DNA of 64,000 nucleotides, from assembly GCF_013409365.1 (NCBI RefSeq), contig NZ_JACCBA010000001.1, forward strand, positions 6,262,001 through 6,326,000. The letters are read 5' to 3'. Below are positions 8,360-16,582 of the stretch, piece by piece. Numbering within the stretch: position 1 is the stretch's first letter; each line of letters opens with the position of its first letter. The position numbers were made by a program, and so were the translations under genes. The notes beneath the pieces were generated by a model. The model ran no database searches. It was not told the origin of the DNA and saw only the letters and a list, made by a program, of their open reading frames with translations. This stretch comes from Actinomadura luteofluorescens (GTDB lineage Bacteria; Actinomycetota; Actinomycetes; Streptosporangiales; Streptosporangiaceae).

Positions 8360-9217
8360 ATGGAACCGTTGGACGCGGCGGCGGACGTGCACGCGCTCAT
8401 CCGCGACGTGCTGCCCGCCCTGGCGCCCAGCGCCTGGTTCGATCACGGCACCTCCGAGGTGGTGCTGCCCGTGGGCCGGTCGGAGGCCCGCGCCTCCAGC
8501 TGGACGGTGCTGGAGCGCTGCGCCCGCGAGCCGCGTTCGACGTGGCCGCAGGTGGTGGACGAGTGGGTCCGCGAGGTCGGCGACCGCGCGTTCCTCGCCG
8601 TCGGCGAGATGGAGCTGTTCGGCGACGTCCGCGAGCTGCTGCGCCTGCGCATCGTGCCGAAGCTCGACCCCCGCGACCGCGAGGGCCTCGTCGTCGTCCC
8701 CGCCGGCGACCACTTCGACGCCATGGTGATGATCGAGCACCCCCGCTACGGCGGCCCCCTCACCAAGGCCCGCGCGGGCCTGCTCGGCCTGCACAAGCTC
8801 GGCTACGTGATGACGAACACCCACGACCGCGAGCTGGCCGACGTGTCCGTGCACGACCAGCCGCTCCTGCCGGGCCGCAACGTCCGCGTCGTCGGCAAGC
8901 CGGGCAGCCGCTACGTGTCGGCGCTGCTCAGCGAGGTCCACCAGTTCGTGCCGAGGCAGAACGAGCACGGCGCACTGGTCGGCGTCCCCTGCCACAGCAC
9001 GCTGCTGCTCTACCCGATCACCTCCACGGCCGTCCGCGAGGTCCTGCCGATATTCGCCGACGTCGTCCGCGAGATGCACGCCAACGCCGACGACCCCTGC
9101 GCTCCCGGCGTCTACTGGAGCCACGGCGAGCGCCGCCTCACCCCCCTCTCCCCGGACGCCGCGACCGAGGGCGCCGGCGAATTCGCCCTCTTCCTCCGAA
9201 AGCTCCCCCAGGAGTGA
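8360..9217 (+). CDS. Conserved hypothetical protein
   Basis: This is a 285-residue soluble protein with no signal peptide or membrane segment. I do not recognise a family with confidence. The start is ATG 8360, because GGGAGG ends 9 bases before it; the ATG at 8351 abuts that site and cannot be the start. The middle part (about residues 80-240) alternates short beta strands and helices, with a run HSTLLLYPITSTAVREVLPIF that looks like a packed helix. It is divergent from the PlsC gene and alone in its direction, so context does not suggest a role. Confidence 0.7.
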   Translation: MEPLDAAADVHALIRDVLPALAPSAWFDHGTSEVVLPVGRSEARASSWTVLERCAREPRSTWPQVVDEWVREVGDRAFLAVGEMELFGDVRELLRLRIVPKLDPRDREGLVVVPAGDHFDAMVMIEHPRYGGPLTKARAGLLGLHKLGYVMTNTHDRELADVSVHDQPLLPGRNVRVVGKPGSRYVSALLSEVHQFVPRQNEHGALVGVPCHSTLLLYPITSTAVREVLPIFADVVREMHANADDPCAPGVYWSHGERRLTPLSPDAATEGAGEFALFLRKLPQE

Positions 9218-9382
9218 AGTAGGCCTCAGTCACGAGCGCGGGTCGGGTGGCCGGAAGGCGCTCTGGCGCCTGGAGGTCGCACGACCCGTCGAGCCGGGCG
9301 ACCGCAGCGACACGACACCAGCCCGCACGGGCACGGAAACCCGCACCGTGGCGTGAGGATCGCCCGGCTCGCAACGGGGGTT

Positions 9383-9402
9383 CCAGGGGGTCGCCCCCCT
9401 GG
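9383..9402 (-). terminator. Hairpin downstream of ung
   Basis: A perfect 8-bp stem (CCAGGGGG at 9383-9390 with CCCCCTGG at 9395-9402) around a 4-base loop abuts the stop codon of ung on the reverse strand. It lies between converging genes and could stop transcription from both sides. The rest of the 186-bp gap (9218-9403) shows nothing else. Confidence 0.5.
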
Positions 9403-9403
9403 G

Positions 9404-10081
9404 CTAACACAGCTTCCAGTCGACCGGGGCGGCGCCTTGCTGTTCCAGGAGATGGTTGGCGCGGGAGAAGGGGCGGGAGCCGAAGAAGCCGCGGTCGGCC
9501 GACATGGGGCTCGGGTGTGCGGACTCGACGCAGGGCACGCGGCCGAGCAGCGGCTTGAGGTTGCGGGCGTCGCGGCCCCAGAGGATGGCGACGAGGGGGC
9601 GGTCACGGGCGGCGAGGGCCCGGATGGCCTGCTCGGTGACCTCCTCCCAGCCCTTGCCGCGGTGCGAGCCCGGTTTGCCCGGCATGACGGTCAGCGACCT
9701 GTTGAGCAGGCACACGCCCTGCTGCGTCCACGGGGTGAGGTCGCCGTTGGACGGCTGCGGGTGGCCGAGGTCGTCGCAGTACTCGCGGAAGATGTTGACG
9801 AGGCTGCCGGGCAGCGGCCGGACGTCGGGGGCGACCGAGAAGCTGAGGCCGACGGGGTGGCCGGGCGTCGGGTAGGGGTCCTGCCCCATGATGAGGACGC
9901 GCACGTCGTCGAAGGGCTGGGTGAAGGCGCGCAGGACGTGGTTCCCGGCGGGCAGGTAGCGGCGCCCGGCGGCGACCTCGGCGCGCAGCCAGTCGCCCGC
10001 GGCGGCGATCGTCCCGGCGACGGGGGCCAGCGCGGCCGCCCATCCCGCTTCGACGATCTCCGAGAGTGGTCGTGCCGTCAT
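9404..10081 (-). CDS. ung: Uracil-DNA glycosylase, family 1
   Basis: This is a 225-residue enzyme of normal length that removes uracil from DNA as the first step of base excision repair. Motif A is GQDPY (residues 66-70), where Asp68 activates the catalytic water. Also present are the uracil-specificity strand [10 protein letters not shown] and the minor-groove loop [24 protein letters not shown] region, whose His189 is the second catalytic residue. All hallmark residues of family 1 are intact. ATG 10081 lies at the edge of a 256-bp divergent region shared with the wax ester synthase gene. Confidence 0.96.
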   Translation of the reverse strand: MTARPLSEIVEAGWAAALAPVAGTIAAAGDWLRAEVAAGRRYLPAGNHVLRAFTQPFDDVRVLIMGQDPYPTPGHPVGLSFSVAPDVRPLPGSLVNIFREYCDDLGHPQPSNGDLTPWTQQGVCLLNRSLTVMPGKPGSHRGKGWEEVTEQAIRALAARDRPLVAILWGRDARNLKPLLGRVPCVESAHPSPMSADRGFFGSRPFSRANHLLEQQGAAPVDWKLC

Positions 10082-10337
10082 GGGGTACGAGCCTAGTGCG
10101 ATGATCTTTGCGTCGGTGGATGATTGCCTGCTTGATCAGCCTTGTGAAGTTTTCTGACCACATCAGGTCGGGACGCGGGCAAATGTTCTCCAGCGCCGAG
10201 AAAAGTGGTCGATGAACTGGGTGAAACGTCCCGTTAAGTCGCTGTTACTTCCTGGCGGCCTTCATTGACCTGCGGACTTCCAGCGCATAACTCCTAGAGA
10301 GTAAGCCGGCGCAGGACGAGCGGACGGACGAGAGAGC

Positions 10338-11786
10338 ATGACCCAGCTGACCACCGTGGACGCCACCTTCCTCCATGCCGAGAACGCGACGACCCATGCC
10401 CACATCGCCGGGCTCGGCATCGTCGACCCCGGGACGTGCCCCGGCGGCCGGCTCACCGTCCCGCACGTCGCCGAGCTGATCCGCTCCCGTGCGCACCTCG
10501 CGGCACGGCCGCTGCGGCAGCGGCTCGTCCAGGTGCCGCTCGGCCTGGACAACCCGTACTGGGAGGACGACCCCGACTTCGAGCCCGAGCGGCACATCTC
10601 CGAGTTCGGGCTGCCCGAGCCCGGCAGCGACCGGCAGCTCGCCAACCTGGTCGCGATGCTGCACGAGCAGCCGCTCGACCGGTCCCGCCCGCTGTGGGAG
10701 ATGGTCCTCATCCAGGGCCTCGCCGGCGGCCGGACCGCCGTCTACGTGAAGGTGCACCACGCGGCCATCGACGGCGTGATGGCCGCCGAGACGCTCGCCG
10801 CCCTGCTCGACCTGACGCCCGAGCCCCGCGACCTGCCCGCCGACGAGACCGTCCCGGCCCGCGCGCCCGGCATGGCGAGCATGCTCGGCACGGGACTGCT
10901 CCGCACCGTGCTGCATCCGGTGCGGTCGGCGGTGTCGGCGGTGCGCACCGCCCCCTACCTGGACGAGGTCCCGGGCCTGTCGTCCCTCCCGGGCGTCGGG
11001 CGGATGTCGTCGTGGATGCAGGGGGCGCTGGGCCGTCCGGAGGTGCCGAGGGCGCCGCGGGTCAGCGCGCCGCCGACGCCGTTCAACCATCCGATCGGCC
11101 GGCGCCGCGCGGTCGCGTGCGGCGAGCTGCCGCTCGCCGACATCAAGGAGATCCGCCGGGCCCTCGGCGGCAGCGTCAACGACGTGGTCATGGCGCTGTG
11201 CGCGACGGCGCTGCGGCAGTGGCTCGACAAGCGCGGCGAGCTGCCCGAGCGCCCGCTGGTCGCGGCCGTGCCGGTGTCGCTGCGGCGCGGCGCGGGCGCC
11301 TCCGCGGAGCCGGGCAACCAGGTCTCGATCATGACCACGCCGCTCGCCACGCACCTGCCCGACCCCGCCGACCGGTACACCGCCGTCCAGCGCGACTTGG
11401 ACGTGGCGAAGCGGCGGTTCACCGGCTCGTCGGGCAGCTGGGTGCGGGAGATGAGCGGGCTGCTCCCGGCGCCGTTCGCCGCGGCGGTCACGCGGCTCGC
11501 GCTGCAGGCCGCGCCGGTGGTGTCGCTGCGCCCGATCAACCTGGTCATCTCCAACGTGCCGGGCCCGCAGTTCCCGCTGTACCTGTGCGGCGCGAAGGTG
11601 CTCGGCTACTACCCGATCTCGGTCATCACCGACGTCAGCGGCGGCCTGAACATCACCGTGTTCTCCTACGACGGGAAGGTGGACGTCGGCATCGTCGCCT
11701 GCCGCGACCTCATCCCCGACCCCTCGGAGATCATCGACCACCTGGTGGACGCGCTCGACGAGCTGCGCTCGCTCTGCCGCGAATGA
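10338..11786 (+). CDS. Wax ester synthase / diacylglycerol O-acyltransferase (WS/DGAT)
   Basis: This is a 482-residue bifunctional acyltransferase. The condensing motif HHxxxDG is complete (His140-His141-Ala-Ala-Ile-Asp145-Gly146). Other family marks are the N-terminal LTTVDATFLHAEN, SVNDVVMALCATAL in the second half, NLVISNVPGPQFPLYLCGAK and the C-terminal NITVFSYDGKVDVGI. It joins acyl-CoA to diacylglycerol or fatty alcohols to make storage lipid at the membrane. Actinomycetes carry several such copies. It is monocistronic and only 5 bp separate its stop from that of the converging gene. Confidence 0.93.
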   Translation: MTQLTTVDATFLHAENATTHAHIAGLGIVDPGTCPGGRLTVPHVAELIRSRAHLAARPLRQRLVQVPLGLDNPYWEDDPDFEPERHISEFGLPEPGSDRQLANLVAMLHEQPLDRSRPLWEMVLIQGLAGGRTAVYVKVHHAAIDGVMAAETLAALLDLTPEPRDLPADETVPARAPGMASMLGTGLLRTVLHPVRSAVSAVRTAPYLDEVPGLSSLPGVGRMSSWMQGALGRPEVPRAPRVSAPPTPFNHPIGRRRAVACGELPLADIKEIRRALGGSVNDVVMALCATALRQWLDKRGELPERPLVAAVPVSLRRGAGASAEPGNQVSIMTTPLATHLPDPADRYTAVQRDLDVAKRRFTGSSGSWVREMSGLLPAPFAAAVTRLALQAAPVVSLRPINLVISNVPGPQFPLYLCGAKVLGYYPISVITDVSGGLNITVFSYDGKVDVGIVACRDLIPDPSEIIDHLVDALDELRSLCRE

Positions 11787-11791
11787 GGCCG

Positions 11792-12781
11792 CTACAGCCC
11801 GAGGGCCGCCCGGTGCCGCCGCGCCAGGCCCAGCGCGGCGGCTCCCGCCGGCTGCATCGGCCGGGGCACGGGCCCGCCGAACGGCGCCATCGACACCTCG
11901 CCCTCGTCGTTGACCGCGACGAGGTCCCCGAAGAGCCCGCCGAACAGCGCGTCGTCGACGACGACGACGGTCAGCAGGTCGAGCGCGAACGTCAGCGGGT
12001 CCACACCGAGCCCCAGGAAGTGCGCCCGGAGGCGTCCCTCGTCGCGGGCGGAGGTCATCGCCTGGTGAAAAGGCCAGTCGTCCTGGACGAAGTCGTCGCC
12101 GTAGTCCTCGTCGGCGCCGAGAAACTCCTCGGCGTACTCGCGGACCATGCACTGCCACAGATCAGGCGGCTCGTCGCCGAGCGGCTGGAACACCCCGACC
12201 GGCATCACCTGGTAGAGCCCGCCGGCGTGCGCCACCTTCGCGGCGTCGCGCCGGTGCAGGACGTACCGCCCGGACGTGGTCACGGTGACCGTGGTGACGG
12301 CGGGCAGCGCGGGCCTGCGTGACAGGTCGCACGGGTCGCCGATCTGGTCGCGCAGCGGTAGCCCGGCCACCCCGGCGGCCAGCTCGTGTGCCACGGACTC
12401 GCCCACGTTGACGGCGTCGAAGTAGCGGGCGGGGCCGAGCCGGAGCACCGGCGGTTCGGCCGCGACCAGCCGGTAGCTCGGACGGTCCTCGAACACCTTC
12501 GGCGGGGCGAGGGCGGCGACGGCCTCCGCGTACGTCCGGTACCCGTCCGGGAGCCCGTCGTCCGGGTCGGCGATCGCGGGCGGGACGGGGTGGGCCTCCC
12601 ACTCCAGCCGGATCTCCTCCAACGGGATCGGCGCCGCGGGGATCCAGGCGTCCCGGCAGAGCAGCGGCGTGCCCGCCACGCGCGGCACGTCCGGGTACAG
12701 CCCGTCCGCGACCTCGCCGAACCGCCCGCGCCCGGCATTCAGCACCGCCCGCTCCCGCCGCCACGCTCCCTCATCCGTCAC
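11792..12781 (-). CDS. Protein of unknown function with a degenerate Nudix-like segment
   Basis: This is a 329-residue cytosolic protein of unknown family. The middle contains a strand pair HRRDAAKVAHAGGLYQVMPVG followed about 20 residues later by REYAEEFLG, which resembles the REUXEE part of a Nudix box but has an extra residue and no clear GX5E in front. Nearby stretches (LLCRDAWIPAAPIPLEEI and YRLVAAEPPVLRLGPARYFDAVNVGE) recall ligand-binding domains of some actinobacterial regulators. No DNA-binding domain is visible. It converges with the WS/DGAT gene. The product may bind a nucleotide or small molecule, but that is a guess. Confidence 0.65.
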   Translation of the reverse strand: MTDEGAWRRERAVLNAGRGRFGEVADGLYPDVPRVAGTPLLCRDAWIPAAPIPLEEIRLEWEAHPVPPAIADPDDGLPDGYRTYAEAVAALAPPKVFEDRPSYRLVAAEPPVLRLGPARYFDAVNVGESVAHELAAGVAGLPLRDQIGDPCDLSRRPALPAVTTVTVTTSGRYVLHRRDAAKVAHAGGLYQVMPVGVFQPLGDEPPDLWQCMVREYAEEFLGADEDYGDDFVQDDWPFHQAMTSARDEGRLRAHFLGLGVDPLTFALDLLTVVVVDDALFGGLFGDLVAVNDEGEVSMAPFGGPVPRPMQPAGAAALGLARRHRAALGL

Positions 12782-12838
12782 ACCCCGAGCCTAGGACGGG
12801 TTTCGAAGTGGCCTCGGCCATGCGCGCGAACGCGTGAC

Positions 12839-12880
12839 CTGGCCGGTGCCGCGAAGCCGGAGGCGAGCGGCACCGGCCAG
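12839..12880 (-). terminator. Hairpin between two reverse-strand genes
   Basis: A 14-bp perfect stem (12839-12852 with 12867-12880) encloses a 14-base loop. It lies 90 bp downstream of the thioredoxin-reductase-like gene and 58 bp upstream of the next reverse gene, so it probably terminates the former. Confidence 0.5.
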
Positions 12881-12924
12881 ATCGCGAAGCGATGCCGCGT
12901 TCGCCCAGGCACGGTCACGTAGCG

Positions 12925-12994
12925 AGCCGCCAGGCGAGCGAAGTGGGCCGGGACGTGGAAACACAGCCGCTAGGCGAGCGAAGTGGGCCGGGAC
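12925..12994. repeat. Direct repeat of 30 bp at the 3' end of the flavoprotein gene
   Basis: The 30-base segments 12925-12954 and 12965-12994 are identical except for one base. The second copy contains the last codons and stop (TAG 12970-12972 read in reverse) of the flavoprotein gene, so the gene end has been copied 40 bp downstream. Confidence 0.8.
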
Positions 12995-13896
12995 TTCGAG
13001 ACGCTGAGCTCGCGCGCGACCTCCTCCTCGACCAGGTCGGCGTTGATCATCGCGGCGGCCATCGCCCCGGCCGCGGCCGCCATGATGACCTGGCCGGACG
13101 GGACGACGACGTTGCCCGCCGCCCACACGCCGGGGACGCTGGTCCGCCCGGTGGGGTCGGTCTTCACGAAGCCGTCCTCGCCGGTCTCGCAGCCGAGGTC
13201 GGTCAGCGGCCCGGCCTTGGGAACCCACGTCGGCGCGAGGAACACGGCGTCGCAGCCGAGCACCGAACCGTCCGCCAACTCCAGCCCGGTGAGCCGGTCG
13301 TCCTCGACGACGACGCGCCGCACCCCGCCCGGCGCGACGGGGATGCCGCGCGCGGCCAGGCGCGCCGCGTCCTCGCCCGCCGGCGGGGTGTCCGCGACGA
13401 ACGTCACGTCGGGCGACCACTGGCGCAGCAGCAGCGCCTGGTGGACGGAGTTCGGCGACGTCCCCAGCACGGCGATCCGCTGGTCGCGGACCTCCCAGCC
13501 ATGGCAGTAGGGGCACATCTGCGCCTCGCGGCCCCACCGCTCCCGCAGGCCGGGGACGTCCGGCAGGACGTCGGTCACGCCCGTGGTGACCAGCAGGCGG
13601 CGGCCCCGCAACCGGGCGCCGTCGCCGAGGGTGAGGACGAAGCCCTCCTCGGCGCGGGCGACCGTCCCCTCGACGATCTCGCCGCCGTAGCCGCGCACCT
13701 CGGTGCGGCCGGTCTCCAGCAGGCGGGCGGGCGGCATCCCGTCCCGGGTGAGGAAGCCGTGCATGTGGTCGACCCCGGCGTTGCGCGGCTCGCCCGCGTC
13801 GACGACGGTGACGGAGCGGCGGGCGCGGGCGAGGACGAGGGCGCCGCTCAGCCCGGCCGGCCCGCCGCCGATGATCAGTACGTCTCGTTCGGTCAT
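12970..13896 (-). CDS. Thioredoxin-reductase-like NAD(P)/FAD oxidoreductase
   Basis: This is a 308-residue two-dinucleotide-domain flavoprotein. The FAD motif GGGPAGLSG lies at residues 10-18, the redox centre is Cys128-Pro-Tyr-Cys131, the NAD(P) domain follows (IAVLGTSPNS near 145), and the C-terminal FAD motif is VPGVWAAGNVV. Length matches low-molecular-weight TrxR. The CPYC centre instead of the usual CATC, and no thioredoxin gene beside it, point to the TrxR-like oxidases or ferredoxin/thiol reductases. ATG 13896 is 64 bp from a divergent XRE-cupin regulator, its likely controller. A 30-bp segment at its 3' end is duplicated just downstream. Confidence 0.85.
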   Translation of the reverse strand: MTERDVLIIGGGPAGLSGALVLARARRSVTVVDAGEPRNAGVDHMHGFLTRDGMPPARLLETGRTEVRGYGGEIVEGTVARAEEGFVLTLGDGARLRGRRLLVTTGVTDVLPDVPGLRERWGREAQMCPYCHGWEVRDQRIAVLGTSPNSVHQALLLRQWSPDVTFVADTPPAGEDAARLAARGIPVAPGGVRRVVVEDDRLTGLELADGSVLGCDAVFLAPTWVPKAGPLTDLGCETGEDGFVKTDPTGRTSVPGVWAAGNVVVPSGQVIMAAAAGAMAAAMINADLVEEEVARELSVSKSRPTSLA

Positions 13897-13925
13897 GCCC
13901 CGAGCGTGCGCGACGCCTTCCGGAT

Positions 13926-13954
13926 TTGACAAACCTCTTTGCCGATCCTGCAAT
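13926..13954 (+). promoter_or_regulatory. Promoter of the XRE-cupin regulator, probably leaderless
   Basis: A consensus -35 TTGACA at 13926-13931 is followed after 17 bp by TGCAAT at 13949-13954, which matches 4 of 6 bases of the -10 consensus. The ATG at 13961 lies 7 bases beyond, where transcription should start, and no spaced ribosome-binding site precedes it. This fits a leaderless mRNA. Confidence 0.6.
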
Positions 13955-13960
13955 GAGGGC

Positions 13961-14533
13961 ATGGAGACGACCGAGGAGGTCCTGGCCGGGGTCGGGCCGA
14001 GGCTCCGCAGGCTGCGGCAGGAGCGGAACGTCACGCTCACCGCGCTCGCGGAGGCCACCGGCATCTCGGTCAGCACGCTGTCGCGGCTGGAGTCGGGCAA
14101 GCGGCGGCCGAGCCTGGAACTGCTGCTCCCGCTCGCCCAGGCCCACCAGGTCCCGCTGGACGAGCTGGTCGGCGCCCCGGCCGTCGGCGACCCGCGGATC
14201 AGGCCGCGGCCGCTGCGGATGCACGACATGGTCGTGCTGCCGCTGACCCGGCGGCCCGGCGGCGTCCAGGCGTTCAAGATGGTCGTGCCCGAGCGGATCC
14301 CGCCGCCCGAGCCGCGCACCCACGGGGGCTACGAGTGGCTCTACGTGCTGAACGGGCGCCTGCGCCTGCACCTCGCCGGCCGCGAGATGGTGCTGGAGCC
14401 GGGGGAGGCGGCCGAGTTCGACACCCGGCTCCCGCACTGGTTCGGCGGCGCGGGCGGGCCGGTCGAGGTGCTCAGCCTGTTCGGCCCGCAGGGTGAGCGA
14501 ATGCACCTGCGCGCTAAGCCCCGCCGGTCATGA
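13961..14533 (+). CDS. XRE family regulator with C-terminal cupin domain
   Basis: This is a 190-residue protein. An HTH of the XRE type occupies residues about 11-66 (recognition segment ATGISVSTLSRLESGKRRPS), and a small beta-barrel cupin follows (about 100-185, with THGGYEWLYVLNGRL and LEPGEAAEFDTRLPHW). This architecture is common in sensors of small metabolites. It is divergent from the TrxR-like flavoprotein, which it probably regulates. The likely promoter places the transcript start at the ATG. Confidence 0.88.
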   Translation: METTEEVLAGVGPRLRRLRQERNVTLTALAEATGISVSTLSRLESGKRRPSLELLLPLAQAHQVPLDELVGAPAVGDPRIRPRPLRMHDMVVLPLTRRPGGVQAFKMVVPERIPPPEPRTHGGYEWLYVLNGRLRLHLAGREMVLEPGEAAEFDTRLPHWFGGAGGPVEVLSLFGPQGERMHLRAKPRRS

Positions 14534-14558
14534 CGCCCACGGGCGTGACATACATTGG

Positions 14559-15839
14559 GTGAACGTGCAGACCGCCCAAACTCCCCAGAAAACCCCTGCC
14601 CGTCAGAAGCCCGCCCCCATGGCGTGGGTGCTGTGGAGCGTCGGCGTCCTCGCCTACGCCGTGGCGGTACTGCACCGGACGTCCTTCGGCGTCGCCGGCC
14701 TGGACGCGGTGCACCGGTTCGACGCGTCCGCCGGGATCCTCGCGTCCTTCACCGTCCTGCAACTGCTCGTGTACGCGGGCCTGCAGATCCCCGTCGGACT
14801 CCTGCTCGACCGCGTCGGCCCGCGCTGGATGGTCGCCGGCGGCGCGCTGCTCATGGCCGGCGGCCAGGCGCTCATGGCCGTCTCCACCGGCGTCGGGACG
14901 GCCGTCGCCGCCCGCGTGATGGTCGGCGCCGGAGACGCCATGACGTTCATCAGCGTCCTCGGCATCGTCGCGACCTGGTTCCCGGGACGCTACGTCCCGG
15001 TCGTGACGCAGCTCACCGGGCAGCTCGGACAGCTCGGCCAGGTGCTCAGCGCGATCCCCCTGGTCGCCCTCCTGCACGGCCCCGGCTGGGGCACCGCGTT
15101 CGGCTCCGCCGCAGCGCTCGGCGCCCTCATGGCAGTGCTCGCCGTCGCCGTCCTGCGCGGCGGCCCCGGCCGCGCGGACGTCCCGTCCCTGCGCGAGACC
15201 GGCACCAACCTCGTCGAGGCGTTCCGCCACCCCGGCACGCGCCTCGGCTTCTGGTCGCACTTCGTCACGCAGTTCTCGTCCAACACCTTCGCGCTGATGT
15301 GGGGCTTCCCGTACCTGGTGTCCGGGCAGGGCCTGCGCCCCGCGACCGCCTCGACCCTGCTGACGCTGTTCGTGCTGGTCAACGTCGTGTCCGGCCCGTT
15401 CATCGGACGTCTCGTCGCCCGCTACCCGCTGCGCCGCTCCTGGCTCGTCCTCGGCATCGTCGCCCTCAACGCGACGGCGTGGGCGGCCGTCCTCGCCGTG
15501 CCGCCTCCCGCGCCGCCCTGGCTGCTGGTCCTGCTCGTGCTGTGCGTCGCGCCCGGCAGCCCCGGCTCGATGATCGGCTTCGACTACGCCCGGACGTTCA
15601 ACCCGCCCGGACGGCAGGGCACCGCCACCGGCATCGTCAACATCGGCGGCTTCGTCGCCTCGCTCGTCACGATCCTGCTGATCGGATTCGTCCTGGACGC
15701 CCTGTCACCCGGGGGCGAGTTCACCCCTGGAGCGTTCCGGGCGGCCTGGACCGTCCAGATCGGCATCTGGGCGATCGGCGTGGCAGGCGTCCTCCGCACC
15801 CGCACCCTCGCCCGGCGCCGCCTCGCCCTCGCCGACTAG
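14559..15839 (+). CDS. MFS transporter
   Basis: This is an integral membrane protein of about 426 residues with 12 predicted helices in two six-helix bundles. The first bundle carries the loop IPVGLLLDRVGPRWM (MFS signature between helices 2 and 3), and the second begins after FRHPGTRLGFWSHF. The nitrate/nitrite-porter-like and anion-symporter-like MFS groups share this layout; the substrate is not evident. The start is uncertain: GTG 14559 or GTG 14565, or ATG 14619 just before helix 1. It follows the XRE-cupin gene by 25 bp and may be co-transcribed with it. Confidence 0.85.
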   Translation: MNVQTAQTPQKTPARQKPAPMAWVLWSVGVLAYAVAVLHRTSFGVAGLDAVHRFDASAGILASFTVLQLLVYAGLQIPVGLLLDRVGPRWMVAGGALLMAGGQALMAVSTGVGTAVAARVMVGAGDAMTFISVLGIVATWFPGRYVPVVTQLTGQLGQLGQVLSAIPLVALLHGPGWGTAFGSAAALGALMAVLAVAVLRGGPGRADVPSLRETGTNLVEAFRHPGTRLGFWSHFVTQFSSNTFALMWGFPYLVSGQGLRPATASTLLTLFVLVNVVSGPFIGRLVARYPLRRSWLVLGIVALNATAWAAVLAVPPPAPPWLLVLLVLCVAPGSPGSMIGFDYARTFNPPGRQGTATGIVNIGGFVASLVTILLIGFVLDALSPGGEFTPGAFRAAWTVQIGIWAIGVAGVLRTRTLARRRLALAD

Positions 15840-15972
15840 GAGGGCGAATCGTTGATTCGTCAGCCACTGGCATGGTCACGCCATGAGCTTGTCTCGGTGC
15901 TCAGAGTAGTCGGATCGTGGGAGCGAAAGCCAACGCCCCGCGTCACGACCGCTCGGAGACAGGAGACGACCC

Positions 15973-16434
15973 TTGAGGAAGACAGTCAGCGTTCTGGCCG
16001 TCGCTTTGGCCACGACCTCTGCGGCGGTGGTGCCTGCCGCGGCATCCCGCACACCGTCGGCTCCGGCCGTGCCTCAGCAGGCGTCCCCCGCCGACTGCGC
16101 CGGCTGGTGGAAGCCCGGTGCGGCCTTCGATTTCGCCCCGCTGTGGTACAGAGTGGGGGAACGCAGCGCTCGCCGGGTGCAGTTGCGCGTCGGCAGGATC
16201 AACGGCATCCAGCACGGCTGGGCGCACATCGGCCGTGAGACCAAGCGGGGGGACGCCGTCTGGCTGGACGTCACCCGAGGCGGCGGCCGGTGGCTGCAGT
16301 GCGGCCCGTTCGTGGTCGGCGCCGACGGCCAGGAGGTCTCCACCCCGGCCGCCCGCACGGAGAAGAACTCACCCCTGCGGTTCCGCGCCTGCTCGCGAAC
16401 CGATGACCGGTCGGAGTGCACCGCCTGGTGGTGA
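15973..16434 (+). CDS. Small secreted protein of unknown function
   Basis: This is a 153-residue protein from TTG 15973, chosen because AGGAG lies 7 bases upstream. A Sec signal peptide (positively charged start, then VSVLAVALATTSAAVVPAAA) is cleaved around residue 24. The mature part is about 13 kDa and has four cysteines placed as two pairs (DCAGWW, LQCGPF, RACSRT, SECTAWW), so disulfides are likely. The two ends repeat a C-x-x-W-W motif. I do not recognise a family; similar short exported proteins are frequent in actinomycetes. A strong hairpin follows. Confidence 0.75.
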   Translation: MRKTVSVLAVALATTSAAVVPAAASRTPSAPAVPQQASPADCAGWWKPGAAFDFAPLWYRVGERSARRVQLRVGRINGIQHGWAHIGRETKRGDAVWLDVTRGGGRWLQCGPFVVGADGQEVSTPAARTEKNSPLRFRACSRTDDRSECTAWW

Positions 16435-16456
16435 CCGGACCCCGTGCTGAACAGCC

Positions 16457-16499
16457 GCCGGGCCGGGCGGCCCTGGTCGACAGGGCCGCCCGGCCCGGC
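16457..16499 (+). terminator. Strong terminator hairpin
   Basis: A perfect 19-bp GC-rich inverted repeat (16457-16475 and 16481-16499) with loop GTCGA lies 22 bp after the stop of the small secreted protein and before the converging dimethylargininase gene. It probably works in both directions. Confidence 0.88.
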
Positions 16500-16582
16500 G
16501 CATCGTCGTCGCAGGCGAGCGCTCTGTCGCTCCATCCATCGGGAGGAAGCGCCTGACGCTCAGGAGCGCAGCTCCCCGCCGG

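Noticed and set aside
10265..10293. Promoter TTGACC before the wax ester synthase gene
   Set aside because: The -35 box is fair but no good -10 lies at proper spacing; left out as too weak.
15852..16238. Alternative frame from TTG 15852 with AGGAGG upstream
   Set aside because: It overlaps the secreted protein gene in another frame, has poor codon bias and no domain; the 15973 start has a better-supported protein with a signal peptide.
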